From assembly GCA_015179045.1 (NCBI GenBank), contig WHUZ01000042.1, forward strand, positions 1-64,000: DNA of 64,000 bases. Reading direction: 5' to 3'. Position numbers and translations under genes: made by a program. Shown piece after piece: positions 31,921-43,679 of this stretch (position 1 is the stretch's first letter; each line of letters begins with the position of its first letter). Origin of the DNA: Kalaharituber pfeilii. Its lineage: Eukaryota > Ascomycota > Pezizomycetes > Pezizales > Pezizaceae. Under the pieces are notes generated by a model that saw only the letters and a program-made list of their open reading frames with translations, was not told the origin of the DNA and made no database searches.

Positions 31921-32525
31921 ATGCCGCGTGCACCAGCAACAGGACATTGGGCTATCTCACATAGTTGGACAGTGAATATGGGGCTGTGGATGGTACCAAT
32001 CAACCACTATCAATGGCCAGCACCGCTGCCAGCAGGAGTCACTTTTGCGGAGATCCGTTGGGAGGCACTGCGTGCGGAAGCAAACTACCTCCGGTTCGAT
32101 GTGCTCTGCATGCGACAGAAGACTATGGAGATCGTGAAACGGAGAGCTGCAAGAGATGAATCCACAACAGCGTCTAGAAGAGTAGACCATCGACGTGCCA
32201 ACTATTGGCAACATCTACTGCCAGGCAACAAACGTACTATGCTATTTCAATGCTCCTACTCTCTGATTGGGATGGTGAATTCAGGCGTCCCTCAGGAAGT
32301 GCCATTCCCGCTGAGCGAGCTGGTGCAGACTGCTGGCGGGAGACGGCAGCCGATGCGGGAGGTTCTGGTGCCGCTGGCGCGCATGGTGGCAGACGCAAAG
32401 GGGGATTTATGGCGGGGGCGTCGATGCTGGACAGCGTCTGAGCAGTGATTTTGAGCGCGCGGAGGGTGCGGACCCCTCACTGGGCCCTCAGGCTGGCAAA
32501 TACACTTCACTGCTTGCACCGTGCG
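31921..32525 (+). pseudogene. HET-domain-like gene remnant (copy in B)
   Basis: The translation 'GHWAISHSWTVNMGLWMVPI' ... 'RAEANYLRFDVLCMRQ' resembles the fungal heterokaryon-incompatibility-like domain, whose hallmark is '(W/R)LDVLCLRQ'. After a frameshift the next frame continues with the second hallmark, 'DVPTIGNIYCQATNVLCYFN' (from 32192), and then stops. The two hallmark blocks in different frames show a broken gene. A solo LTR interrupts the sequence at 32526. HET-type domains act in non-self recognition and cell death. It lies tail to tail with the NACHT-ankyrin gene (33908-38210). The family assignment rests on motif recall, not a search. Confidence 0.65.
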
Positions 32526-32907
32526 TGTAACGGGGATATTATATAGCGAGCCGGGTAAATAGCACCACGCTAAGGTGATCTCTGACAAGCATTTCGGGAT
32601 GTCGGTACAATGCACACGGGTAAAAAGGATGCGACCTAAGTGCGTATTGCAGGGTCTCAAAAGTGTATATAAGTGGTGTTTCATGGCTGCGTGTTCTCTT
32701 TTCCTTTTCTCTTTACGCAACCTCTTGTATCTAGTTTCTACTAAGTAGAGTGGTTACCTGCTGTGCCGAACCGCTGAACTGCTGTACTGCTGTGAACCGC
32801 TGAACCGCCTTACTGCTGCGAACTGCTGAACTATCGCCTGCTGCCTCCTGTCTGCGCTCCGTAGATCGCCGTCATCCACGGGCTCCAGACCACGACCCGC
32901 CGTCACA
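32526..32907 (+). mobile_element. Solo LTR (copy in B)
   Basis: 382 bp with ends TGTAACGG...GCCGTCACA and 5-bp target duplication GTGCG (32521-32525, 32908-32912). A TATA-like 'gtatataag' lies near 32660 and pyrimidine-rich sequence follows. No internal gag-pol remains. The same insertion is in B' (45220-45666), so it predates that duplication; an independent insertion is at 6459-6838. Confidence 0.9.
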
Positions 32908-32912
32908 GTGCG

Positions 32913-33900
32913 TGAAAGCGGCGGTCTGGAATGGGACAGGATGGCAGAGGAGATGTGTCTGTGCGGTGTCGCACAAGAGCCCATGGGTGGCCCTAGGGAC
33001 GTTGCGGCTCCGTGTGGCCCTCATGGCCGCGCAGAGGGAGCCCTCCCTGGGTCATGACAACTAGACAAGGAGCGAGGTGCTAGTCTCATGCTTACACTGC
33101 GCGGGTAGTTTGGGAAGGGGCTTCGTGCGGCCGCCACACGGTACCTGGCGGATGCTCGTTCCGCTGCCTCTCGCGGAACGTGTGCTGTGTCACGGTGGGC
33201 GCTGGTAGCCCCATCGAACTGCGACCCGGAGTCCCGGACATACACTGGGGACTCGCCACAGCCTGGAACCAGACTAACGCGATGTGTGACTAAGCTACGG
33301 GCTCATGATAAGGTGCTGGAGTGGTATGTAGGCGCCGTCGCTGGCGATCACTTCGGTAGCGGCCACGATGTGTACTGTGATGCGGCAGGTGAAGAGCCAT
33401 GGCGGAGTCAGGCACCGCTATCCGGCCATCTTAGACCTAGCGAGTGAATCGCGCGCCTCCTCTGGGACGACGTTGTACAGGTGGCTGGCCTTTGCATACT
33501 GGCCCTCGCTTCTACTGTAATTCAAGTATGCCAAACTCAAGAAAATTCACTTCGAAGTATCACTAGCAACACAAGAATGCAGAAATAGCAATCATTGGCA
33601 ATCAAGATTCAATAGCACATTTCATAATAAAAGAAGAGATATATGAAAAGCAGACAAATAACTAAACAAAACATTTTTTTTTTTGTTTTATATCAGTGAT
33701 CGCGTGTAAAACAAGACATTGACCCCGCATTCCGCAAACGCACTTCGATAGGACTAGGATTCCTAAGGAAAAGGAGATGTTTTTCCGTACTATCCTATAT
33801 ATGTAGACTTGGATTTGCATCCCTGAATACTATTGAGCAAGTGGCGCACTGTAGCACCCACCGTGTCCTTCTCCTGCTACCTAACTGTATGGCAGCGACT
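32913..33900. other. Gene-free spacer between HET-like remnant and receptor gene
   Basis: GC-rich to 33470 (possibly the decayed 3' part of the HET-like gene), then AT-rich. No recognisable domain. B' has a LINE RNase H fragment inserted at the position equivalent to 33462. Confidence 0.45.
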
Positions 33901-33907
33901 TTCTCTG

Positions 33908-36900
33908 CTATTCACTGCATGGCTTCACCTCTACATTCAATGCTGCTCGCTCAGCAAGTAAGCGCGCCATATTCTTATTCCGTCCCTTATTGGCGACCGA
34001 AAGAGGAGTATTGCCAGAGTTATCTTTTGCGTGTACGTCGATATCAGCTCGCCCAAGGAGCATGCGTATCACACGCTCAGGGTCCTTTCGGGAAAGAAAA
34101 CGAGACACGTTGAGGAATCGTGTGGACTCTGCAGTTACGTCAACATCAGCTCACTCAAGGAGTAACTCACTGTAGTCTCACTAAGAGAAGCCTTCTCGAC
34201 AGCATATAAAAGTGGACTCTTGCCATTGCAGTCCCTTGCATTTACATTCACTTCCGCTTGCACAATAAGCATGGCAACAACAGCCTCATGACCTCTCTGA
34301 ACAGCATATAACAGCGGAGTCCTGCCTCTTTCATCCTTTGCGTCGGCTTCGATATCGGCTCGTTCAAGCAGCATGCGTACTACAGCCTCATGGCCTTCCT
34401 CAGTAGCATATGAAAGCGGAGTCCTGCCCCCTTGATCCTTCGCATTTATATCGACATCGGCTCGCTCAACAAGCAAGCGTACTACATCCTCATTGCCTCT
34501 CTCAGCAGCGTATGAAAGCGGAGTCCTGCCCCCTTGATGCTTCGCATTTATATCGACATCGGCCCGCTCAACAAGCAAGCGTACTACAGCCTCATTGCTT
34601 CTCGCAGCCGCAGCGTAAGAAAGCAGAGTCCTGCCCTCTTTATCATGGCCACCCTCAACAGCGTATGAAAGCGGAGTCCTGCCCTCTTTATCGTTTGCAT
34701 CGGCTTCGATATCGGCTCGTTCAAGCAGCATGCGTACTACAGCCTCATGGCCTTCCTCAGAAGCATATGAAAGCGGAGTCCTGCCCCCTTGATCCTCCGC
34801 ATTTATATCGACATCGGCTCGTTCAAGCAGCATGCGTACTACAGCCTCATTGCCTCTCTCAGCAGCGTATGAAAGCGGAGTCCTGCCCCCTTGATCCTTC
34901 GCATTTATATCGACATCGGCTCGCTCAACAAGCAAGCGTACTACAGCCTCATTGCCTCTCTCAGCAGCGTATAAAAGCGGAGTCCTGCCCCGTGGATCCT
35001 TCGCATTTATATCGACATCGGCTCGCTCAACAAGCAAGCGTACTACAGCCTCATTGCCTCTCTCAGCAGCGTATGAAAGCGGAGTCCTGCCTCTTTGATT
35101 CTTTGCGTCGGCTTCGATATCGGCTCGTTCAAGCAGCATGCGTACTACAGCCTCATTGTCTCTCTCAGCAGCGTATAAAAGCGGAGCCCAGCCCGTTTGA
35201 TCCTTCGCATTTATATCGACATCGGCTCGCTCAACAAGCAAGCGTACTACAGCCTCATTGCCTCTCTCAGCAGCGTATGAAAGCGGAGTCCTGCCTCTTT
35301 GATCCTTTGCGTCGGCTTCGATATCGGCTCGTTCAAGCAGCATGCGTACTACAGCCTCATTGCCTCTCTCAGCAGCGTATAAAAGCGGAGTCCAGCCCGT
35401 TTGATCCTTCGCATTTATATCGACATCGGCTCGCTCAACAAGCAAGCGTACTACAGCCTCATTGCCTCTCTCAGCAGCGTATGAAAGCGGAGTCCTGCCC
35501 TCTTTATCCATTGCGTCGGCCTTGACATCGGCTCGCTCAACAAGCAAGCGTACTACAGCCTCATTGCCTCTCTCAGCAGCGTATGAAAGCGGAGTCCTGC
35601 CCCTTTGATCCTTCGCATTTATATCGACATCGGCTCGCTCAAGGAGCAAGCGCACTACAGCCTCGTTGCGGAAGTACCAGATCGCAAAAGCCAACGGACT
35701 GATACCATCCCTGCGTTGTGCGGTTGAATTTAGGTTTGGAGCTTGTGGTAAGACTCGCAGAATACTCTCAACTCCAAAGTACACAACAGCATGTATCCCG
35801 CAAAAGACACCATTCCACCACTCTCTGACACTGTAGATATTGATGTTGTCGTCACGGCGAGGGTCAAGGATGAGAACTTCGATCAATTGCTGAACTCCTG
35901 CAGGCTGATGTAGCCGAAGCAGGTTTGTAGCCAGTGCCTCTACAGACTCGTCACACTGCTTTCGCGCGTGGTGGCCCCACTGACAAGAAGCATAGTTCAG
36001 TAACGGGAAGTCTGCTTTAAGTTGATCGAGCTTATTCTCTGACCCACAAGGACAAGCTAAAGCACTGAAATTCAGGTACGTTAAACACGTCCTCGCGAGG
36101 GAAATATGGCCAGTTGGAAAGTGATTTTCGCTGTGTGACTTAAAATATTCTTGCAGTGTATAGTGCACTAGACGTACAGAGGAGCTCTCATCATCAATAA
36201 TGACTAATCCATAGCAGCAATCAAGGATCGTCTTCTCAGACGGAATATTGTCCTCATCCAGGGCTGCGTCTTTGTCCTCCACAGCCAATGCATGGCGGAG
36301 TTCTTTCACTCGTAGTGGTCTCTCGGCCAGGCATACCCACATGAGCACTTTCATACCTAGCTCTGCTCTACGGGCTGATTGTTGAATTCTGGATATAGTT
36401 ATCTCATAGGCAGCATAGAGACCAGTTGGGAGATTGTGTAGTACATCTCGTCGCTTCCTAATCGTTGGTTTTTGCAAAATCATGTTTATGTGTAACGCAG
36501 GGAGTAGAAACCTGACAAAGAGGATTAATATCGACTTGATTTATATGGCATGTCTAAAACTTACATTCCTTGAGACTTTTCCAATAACACCTGTAATACT
36601 TCACCCTTGAGCTTGCTATTCATAGCTTCAGGTGACGGATCGCTATCAATCTTGTGCGTAAGGTATCTCCGGAGGTCCTCATCCTTAGCCACAATCTCTA
36701 ACGAGCCCAAATTTCTCCCCAGAACTAGACACACTTGATCTCTGACGTTTGGCCGCCCAGTGAAAAATAACCGTACCACGCTGTTAGACTGGGTTTCAGA
36801 ACTGGAACGCTCCATGTGCAAAATATCCTTGGTTAATGTGAGGAAGTCTATTCTTGTTTGGTCTTCCAACTCATCCATTGCGTCAATGCAGATAAAGGTG

Positions 36901-38210
36901 ATGTCAAACTTTTGTACAAGATCCTTCAACATAGCTTTGGCATCATCAAGGTATAGCCTTGCACCTGACGTCCTAGCAGATGCGAACTTCTTGGTGATTA
37001 TCTCAGGTAATGGTTGAGAGGATGAGGAGAGTCTCAGCACCAATTGCTTTACGAGACTTCCAACAAGGTGTAGAGGAACTTGGTCTTTCTGGTCCCGATA
37101 GTCACAATAGATGTAGACGATAGCTGCTCTTGGTTGCTTGACTTCGAGAGATAGGTGATCAATGACAACAGATCTTCAAGAACCGTTAGCGAAGCTGTAA
37201 TGCCATATGGGCAGCAATAAATTCAAAACAGCGGCTAGGGATATATACGCAATGACTGTTTTCCCAGCCCCGGGCATCCCATAGCAACCTAGAATGCGTT
37301 CACTTGGTCTTTCAATACTGCTAGATAGCCAAGCCTTAAATTGGTCTGTTTGAAGAATCCAAGTTCCCGTATTGTTGAGTCGGCTAGATTTGACATCTTG
37401 ATGACGTTTCTGTGGCTCAAGTGGTGACAACCATGCGAGGAGTTTTGCGGTATTCTCCACTAAAAGGCAGTAAATATATATAAGCCTCACTAGAATTAGT
37501 AGAAAATAGTAGTAAGTACACGCACCGTCCATGTTCAGCTGCAAGTTCTGCACACCAAGCTTGATTTGCTGTATATCAATAACCAGTTGATCGAGCGTTG
37601 AGACGAAACCCAAGACCTCACCAAGGGTCGCGCTCATCTTTGACATTTGATCTGGAATAACAGGAAACAATGACATAACGGAGTCTATTTGCTGCTTTTG
37701 CTGCGATAAGCTCGTTATGACCTCTCCGGATGTCTTCGATAGAAGTTCACTATAATCACTTAGTATTTGGAAATGCAAATGTCTAGAGAATTGGAAATAC
37801 CAGTTCGCAATGGTCAACGAAAATTCGATTGTTTGAGTGCAGCGATGCAATATTTGGACTATCTCTACACACTCTTCTCTCTTGAACGGCCATTTCAAGC
37901 AGTCACTAAATCCCCCTGACACTTGAAACTTGACTAATTTTGGATGAAGCCTTTCAATCTTGCTCTTACAAATCTCAATTACGATACAAAGAGCAGAAGT
38001 TTGGTGAAAATTCCCTTTGATGTCTTGCTTTGTCAGGAAGGTAATCAGCTGTTCGAGGGTATAACTCAGTGCAGTAATTTCAGTGAGTAAGTCCTGAGCA
38101 TCCTTTGGAGCAGAATTGACCTGGCTTGTATAATTGCTCAGGATCTTCCCAAGCTGGAGCGCTAAGGAGAGGAAGCCAGCGACTCCAGTTGCAATGGAAA
38201 AGGGATCCAT
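33908..38210 (-). CDS. NACHT-ankyrin STAND receptor 1 (fungal NLR-like), 5 exons
   Basis: Minus-strand exons 38210-37526, 37459-37249, 37173-36565, 36511-34182 and 34128-33908 keep frame throughout, for 1351 residues. Introns are 66, 75, 53 and 53 nt, all GT-AG. Residues 1-200 are a HeLo-like fungal N-terminal domain (MDPFSIATGVAGFLSLALQL). The NACHT domain follows, with P-loop 'GMPGAGKTVIA' (about 285-295), Walker B 'FICIDAMDEL' (about 395) and 'LFFTGRPN' (about 450). A winged-helix-like 'VLMWVCLAERPLRVKELRHAL' region comes next, then about 18 ankyrin repeats from about residue 735, mostly near-identical 34-residue units. One repeat is cut short ('EGGHDKEGRTLL'). STAND proteins of this layout sense non-self or danger and can trigger cell death; the ligand is unknown. 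The last intron is inferred: skipping it ends the protein 15 residues into the intron. Confidence 0.88.
34182..35690 (-). repeat. 102-bp tandem repeats encoding ankyrin units (gene 1)
   Basis: About 14 consecutive units of 102 bp encode D-x-x-GRTPLSYAAERGNEAVV-type ankyrin repeats. Nucleotide identity between units is high. Two alternating subtypes end 'RADVDINAK' and 'RADIEADAK'. One unit near 34640 is shortened, as expected after unequal recombination. The corresponding array in gene 2 (47672-48830) has about four fewer units in a different order. Confidence 0.88.
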
Positions 38211-39062
38211 TTCCCGATGCTGTAAGAATATGCAATCAGATTCGGGATATGTATTGTGAAGGTATACTGATAAGATATGTTAATTTTGTTAGAGGCTCGG
38301 TGCCGGTAGGTTTGGATTTCGGAATAATGCAGATTCGTAGATGTAGGTGAGATTGGAGGGGAGTTGCGGCTCTGCAAAAGAGAGCGGGGTACGCGGGATG
38401 AGACGAATTCTTGGCGCATATTCCTACCCCGATTGTTCTGATGTTTTTAGGGGTAGTAAGACCTAGGGATTTCGGTAGCAAGGTCTCTCATGGCGCTGCA
38501 CTTAGGGTAGAATATCTGGTCGCCAGTTCTGGAGTTTCGAGACAGAGTTCAAGTCAGCTTGTAAGGTGAAGTCATGTGATATATGTAGCTATAGTTGGCA
38601 CTACAAGTACACTGGGTGCTGCCAAGGTGTTCAGAAAACGGCGCAGTGAATACAACCTGCCCCGTCGTCGCTGCGTAGCTGCGAAAAGAAGTGTTCAGGC
38701 GCGAGAATACAGCTGGTCGGAGTTCTATGAGACTAGGAGTTCTCACATTTTCTCTGGTTGCGTTCTCCGTGGATAAAATTGGGATGAAGTACCGTAGTCC
38801 AGATGACAAAGTACGTTCATGTTTGAAATCGGAATATATTTGTGTGGACATTACAATTTCATTCGGATTTTCCCAAAATTTCAATTTTACGAAATTCGGA
38901 ATACTCGGACCGAAAGTACGTAAGTCCGAGTTCACTAGGAAGCTTTCCTTTTCATTTTTTTTTCTAAGTATCATATACACAAGGCGACCATGTTCTGATT
39001 TTTAAGCATAGATCGCGTAAGCAACAGGATATGCAGTAGGCATGCGCGGGAACCTGGCTATA

Positions 39063-40269
39063 CTAGCCGAAAAAATAAGTATCCGGACAGGCGACCAATG
39101 CATATTATGCGCTATGCAGTTTTTGGTATAAACTAGCATATTTTTGTATGGTTGGCTCTTTAGACTTTCATGATAGCGTCCAATTTTTATTATGTCAGAA
39201 GTATCTGGACAGCTGACATAATGAATTTGGGTCTTCTCCGCAATTCTGGAGACCCCCTATCATACAGCAGCAGAATAAATACAAGAACAAGGTAATATAT
39301 ACTAGGACGGCAGGCAAAAAATGTCCGGGTAAAGACTCAATTATCATACTAAGTAAGATACTAATATTCTTGTAGGTGCGAAAATAACCCCCCTGGAAAA
39401 GAACAGCCATTGTGGCCTACATTGAGGTGTTCGCATACCAAATAGCTGAAATCAACATGCACTGACACCATTGAGAATGGAGTTTTGAGAGCTTCACATA
39501 TGCATCAGCTACAAATCTGAGGTTGTAATAAAGTGCAGATGAGAGTACTGCAACTGGAGGTAGGTCACTACTGCTTGTTTTCACTGCTATTGTAGTGCTC
39601 TTCTGTAGCCTGTTCCAGAGGCCTTTCTGGAAGTTTTTGCGGAGGCTGTTCTAGAGGCTGTTCCGGAGGATGTTCCGGAGGCTATTCCGGATGCTGTTTG
39701 AGTAGCTGTTGGCATGCTACGAGCAGCTGTTCGAGCAACTGTTCAAGAGGGTGTTCCGGAGGCTGTTCCGGAGGTCGTACCGGAGGTCGTTCCGGAGGCT
39801 ACTTTCCAGGCCGTTTCGGAGGCTGTTTCGGGCGCTGTTTCGGAGGTTGTTTCGGAGGTTGTTTGAGCTCGAACAGCCTCTTAAACAGTATTTCAATGGT
39901 CTCTGGAAAAGCCCTGAAGAGCAGTCTCGAAATCTTAGGATCTATCAGAATAGTAGTCAGACTATCAGAATAGTAAGTTTTGATCATTATAATGCCTGAA
40001 CCTGTACTTATTCGTAGTTGCCTGTAATGCCATTTTCATATTCCTAGTAAAGGACCTACATCTATTTGCCTTGTCCTCATACGTAGGTATAGGACTGTTG
40101 GTGTTGCAAGTCCCAAATTCGTTATGTCAGCTGTCCGGATACTTCTGACATAATAAAATTGGACACTATCCACACTGAGTGTCATAGCCAAGCATACGAA
40201 ATATGCCAAATACTGCATAGCGCATACTATGCATTTACCCCCTGTCCGGATACTTATTTTTTCGGCTAG
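39063..40269. mobile_element. CTAGCCG-family DNA element, copy 2
   Basis: The 1207-bp element is flanked by TA (39061-39062, 40270-40271). Its ends CTAGCCGAAAAAATAAG are perfect inverted repeats. It sits immediately past the end of block B. The central GC-rich block (39640-39880) is an array of about 12-bp imperfect repeats ('ttccggaggctg'), longer than in copy 1. No transposase. Confidence 0.88.
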
Positions 40270-40314
40270 TACCAACTCTATGTACACCCGTTAGGTACCT
40301 ATCGTACCTATGGC

Positions 40315-42577
40315 TAGCCCAGGTCGAGGTGGGCGAACCATGCCTCGACCGGGTTGCCCTCTTCTCCCTCCTTCCTCCAGCCTCCTGCCTCCAGCCTCCA
40401 CCCCTTCTCATCTAACCTCTCCCAGCACTGCCAGGTGGCCACCTCACCATTTTCCTTCTTTCTCTTGGGCTGCTCCAGCTCGCCACACTCGAACACCACA
40501 TGTTCTGCACTCAAGGCCACCCCGCAGGTGCACACGCCTCCTCACCACTTCACGAATTTTCCTCTTCCAAAACCAGCTCATTCTCTCCCCGCCTCCCTCT
40601 TCCTAACTAACCTTTGACACAGACCACCTTCCGGCTTTTCCATCATACCTCAGGCACCTGGCACCCTCTTTCGCCTTCTCATCTGCCTTGCGGTTGCCTT
40701 CAATCCCCACGTGGGCCTTAACCCATGCAAGCTTTACAGCCCCAGCATCCCTCAGCGGCTCAGCCTCTCCCGCCCCTCTGCCACGACCTCTACCACACGC
40801 ACTAGGCCGCAGTCCTCGCCTTGCCAGTTTTTCCTGCGCTTTTTCCTGCGCTGATTGCTGCCTGCCCGAGAGTCTGCAAGCAGCAACACCTTTGCCCTGT
40901 CATCAAGAGCTTCAAGGGTACCCCTCATGCCTGAGACCTCGCCATCCCACACAGTAGCTTTAATGCCTACCCACCGGGACCCTTCTGAGTCTCCTGCTTA
41001 CCCCCTGCCGCCAGCACTATCGCCTCCAACTCCTCCTTCCTCATTGCAACTGCCATCTGTGAATATGGCTACCGCATCGCCCTTGTCCTTGCCGATGGCC
41101 TTCTCCCACTTGGCTGGGGCATCCTCCTTGCCCAGCTTGAGAGCGATGACCTCAATGTCTGCCTCAAGTGATTGTACATCTTGCCCCCAGGACACATTCT
41201 CCTCCTCATCAACCTCGAGTGTGCTGGCGATCCTTCCTGCTACTGACTCGAAGCCATCCTTTTCTCCATGGGGTACCCTAGCCTGAAGTCTCTCCAGTCT
41301 CTCCCTTTCTCCTCTTCCCTGCCCGGGTAGATAACTGCCCCTCTGAAGCTCTCAGGCCCAGCAGGGTCCCTTCCAACCCGGACATGTCAGCACCCTGGCA
41401 GGGTTCCTTTCAGGCAAGGGCCTCAGTGCCTGGAAGGCGGATGGACCAGCATGTCGCTGGTGTGGGGAGAAGGAGGCGGCCGGGGGCGAGAAAGAAGCTG
41501 CAGAGGGCACTGCCATTGGAAGAAGGGAGAGGGGACGTAGTAACAGACATGTTGAGATGGGGGTAGAAAGGAGCTGATTTTCCGTTTACTTTCTTTTTCG
41601 TTTAGTAAAAAAAAAAAAAAAAAAAAAAAAAGGCTCTGATCCCTGATAGTGCTCATACTCCGCACACCTGCGATCACCTCGACCTTCTCCCTCGCCGCTT
41701 CCTGAACTGCGCCCGTACACTTATGAAGTGCCTGATATTGAAGCCTCTCGAAGTCTCCACTGCTTCTGGCACCTCCACCCGATTTCGGATCCCCACAGGG
41801 CCACCGCTATTACCATGCCTGTATGTGCCTTTCACCATGAAAGTGGGCTCATGCCCCATTGTGAGTTACTCACCAGAAAAAGCACCCACAAGGTTACTGG
41901 CTTTCTCAATACAGCTTTTGCAGTGGTGCTGGAAGTCAAGAGTGTTGTCACAAATCACCCCTAACCACTTGCACCTCTCAACATCCATACGCTTCTTTGT
42001 TTTCTGGTCTATGGCTAGGACCTCCTCCTTCGAGGTCTCCAGCGGTAGGCCATGTGCCTCAGCGACCTCTCCTACCACTGCTGCTAGTCTGTCCCCAATC
42101 CTCCTCATATCCTTTCCTCCTCCCCAGTCCAGGACAACACAGTTGATGTCATCTACAAATGAAGGCAGCTCGACCTCGCAATCTCTCACTGCTGCAGCCA
42201 CCTTACTTTCCATCTCCTCCAAAATTGATGCCATGTAGATCAGGAAGGCTACCGGAGACAGCGGTTAGCCCTGCGGCACACCCACATCAGACCCGCCATG
42301 ACTGCTCACCTGTCTATCCCCTTCTACTTCGAACTCACGCTCCTGCAAGAAGGTCTCCAGCCAGGGCAGCCGCTTCTCGGCTGGGGAACCCTGTAGTATG
42401 TACTCGTCCCTTGACCATATCCCATCGTGTATTGCCAAAGGCTCCCTTGACATCCTCCATAATCAACATTGCCCCGCTACCCTGTGCCAGGGCTCTCTGG
42501 CACTTTACCACTGCCCGGAGCAAGGCATCAATGACAGAGGTATTCTCATCAAGTTGTCGCCGATGAGTACTTAACAT
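40315..42577 (-). pseudogene. Third LINE type: RT to C-terminal zinc motif, decayed
   Basis: Minus-strand pieces in several frames: RT 'DVKGAFGNTRWDMVKGRV' and 'SDVGVPQG' (42577-42265), 'LPSFVDDINCVVLDWGGG' and 'KWLGVICDNTLDF' (42234-41866), RNase H 'VAIFTDGSCNEEGG' (about 41060), and a C-terminal zinc motif 'CTCGVALSAEHVVFEC' (40535-40314). It differs in sequence from the T1 LINE (F-VDD, different RNase H). No poly-A or target duplication was found. A plus-strand LINE end is inserted in it near 41330-41630. Confidence 0.75.
41330..41630 (+). mobile_element. Short LINE 3' end with poly-A, plus orientation, inside the third LINE
   Basis: The plus strand reads 'LAGFLSGKGLSAWKADGPAC' then 'RWCGEKEAAGGEKEA', the C-terminal zinc region common to the LINEs here, followed by a short UTR and about 25 A ending at 41630. 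It splits the minus-strand RNase H/RT frames. Target duplication not identified, so the left edge is approximate. Confidence 0.6.
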
Positions 42578-43303
42578 GCACCGTATTCAGACCGCCCCGT
42601 AAGATCGGTTACGATTGACGGTTAGACTAGAGTTGAACCTCCTCCTATGGGCGTGTAATGCAATGTACAATTAAACGGTACGAAATGCATACTGTAACGC
42701 TACACTATTTCCTTTTTTCTATTTTAGTTCATTATCCGTGCAGCCCTTCTGGACACTGCGTTACCATTTCGTATACCTAGGTTTGAAAGTGACCCGGTAG
42801 TTATACCTTTTTTGTATGCAATTTCGTGTAAGACGGGTCAATTTACACACAATTCCAAGTAATGGCTAAATGTTTACACTAAAAATCAGCGAGTACCAAT
42901 ATCACGGCCTACTTTACACGCTGTTGCATGTGACCCGCACTTACCTGCCCTAGGGCGCTACGATTTGGTCCACATAATACCCTAAAGCCCACTCAAGTTA
43001 CCCACAAAGGTAGTTAGGACGCCTTCCGTACTGTTGATCTGATATTATATGCAGTGAGAAGTGTAATTAAACACATTGCAGTTTAGGAACCTTGTTTCTC
43101 ATTTTTTTTTTTTTTTTTTTTTTTTCCATCGTTAAAGTATTTATATCAGCTCCTTATGTCTCATATGTTGGTATCCCTTCATAAAAATGGTGGAGTTGAA
43201 TTAAATACCCGTGAATAGCAAGAGAGATGCTGATGATAACGATGATGATGGTAGGGACTCGGATAATGACCAGGGGAATAAATCGCTAAACAAGGACGTA
43301 CCT
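42578..43303. other. Gene-free spacer
   Basis: Unique sequence between the third LINE and block B', with a T run at 43100-43126. Nothing recognised. Confidence 0.5.
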
Positions 43304-43591
43304 CTTTGAGTTCGAGTACACAGATTACAATGCTACAACGCTCAATGTAATGCCATAATAAATTTGTAGTGGCTACTTTTTACACGTCAGTTACATATCG
43401 TTTTTTATACCAAGAGCCTAGCCAAGTGTCATGGCAGTGGTGCGTACTGGAAATGATACTCTTTCTGAATATTCGGAAATTGAGCGACTTGACCTCATGT
43501 TAGCAGATCAAAGGATATTTCTGAAACTTTTCCCTTGTTGGCGGAATTAGTTCAGCAAAAGTATGCGGTGGACGTAGGTACCATGATTTCA

Positions 43592-43646
43592 TCGCCATAG
43601 CCCATAGGGCGGCATGCGATTAATGATATTAAAAAAAAAAAAAAAA
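43592..43646 (+). mobile_element. LINE T2 tail (B' copy)
   Basis: Same insertion and same target duplication as 31049-31109 in block B ('taccatgattca/atatca' at 43579-43591 and 43647-43659, the left copy with one substitution). Confidence 0.88.
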
Positions 43647-43679
43647 TACCATGATATCAAACATTGCCACACTCTCCGA

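Larger units (their letters stand above)
30763..39049 (+). repeat. Segmental duplication block B (partner of 43304-52010)
   Basis: From 'ttcgagtacacagatta' at 30771 to 'gtaggcatgcgcgg' near 39049 this aligns with 43304-52010 in the same orientation. It carries the NACHT-ankyrin gene 1, the HET-like remnant and a solo LTR. B contains 31132-32020, which is replaced in B' by retroelement E4. B' carries a 57-bp MITE and an RNase H LINE fragment absent here. Upstream of the receptor gene B has about 170 bp (38620-38790) that B' lacks. Confidence 0.93.

Noticed and set aside
34410..35525. 371-codon plus-strand frame with repeated 'RHRLAQQASVLQPHCLSQQR' units
   Set aside because: Antisense of the 102-bp ankyrin repeats. 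The repeat length is a multiple of three, so an open antisense frame is expected; no independent start context or homology.
38549..38980. Upstream ORF on the minus strand before receptor gene 1
   Set aside because: The equivalent region in B' (51700-51950) is shortened by about 170 bp and does not preserve the frame.
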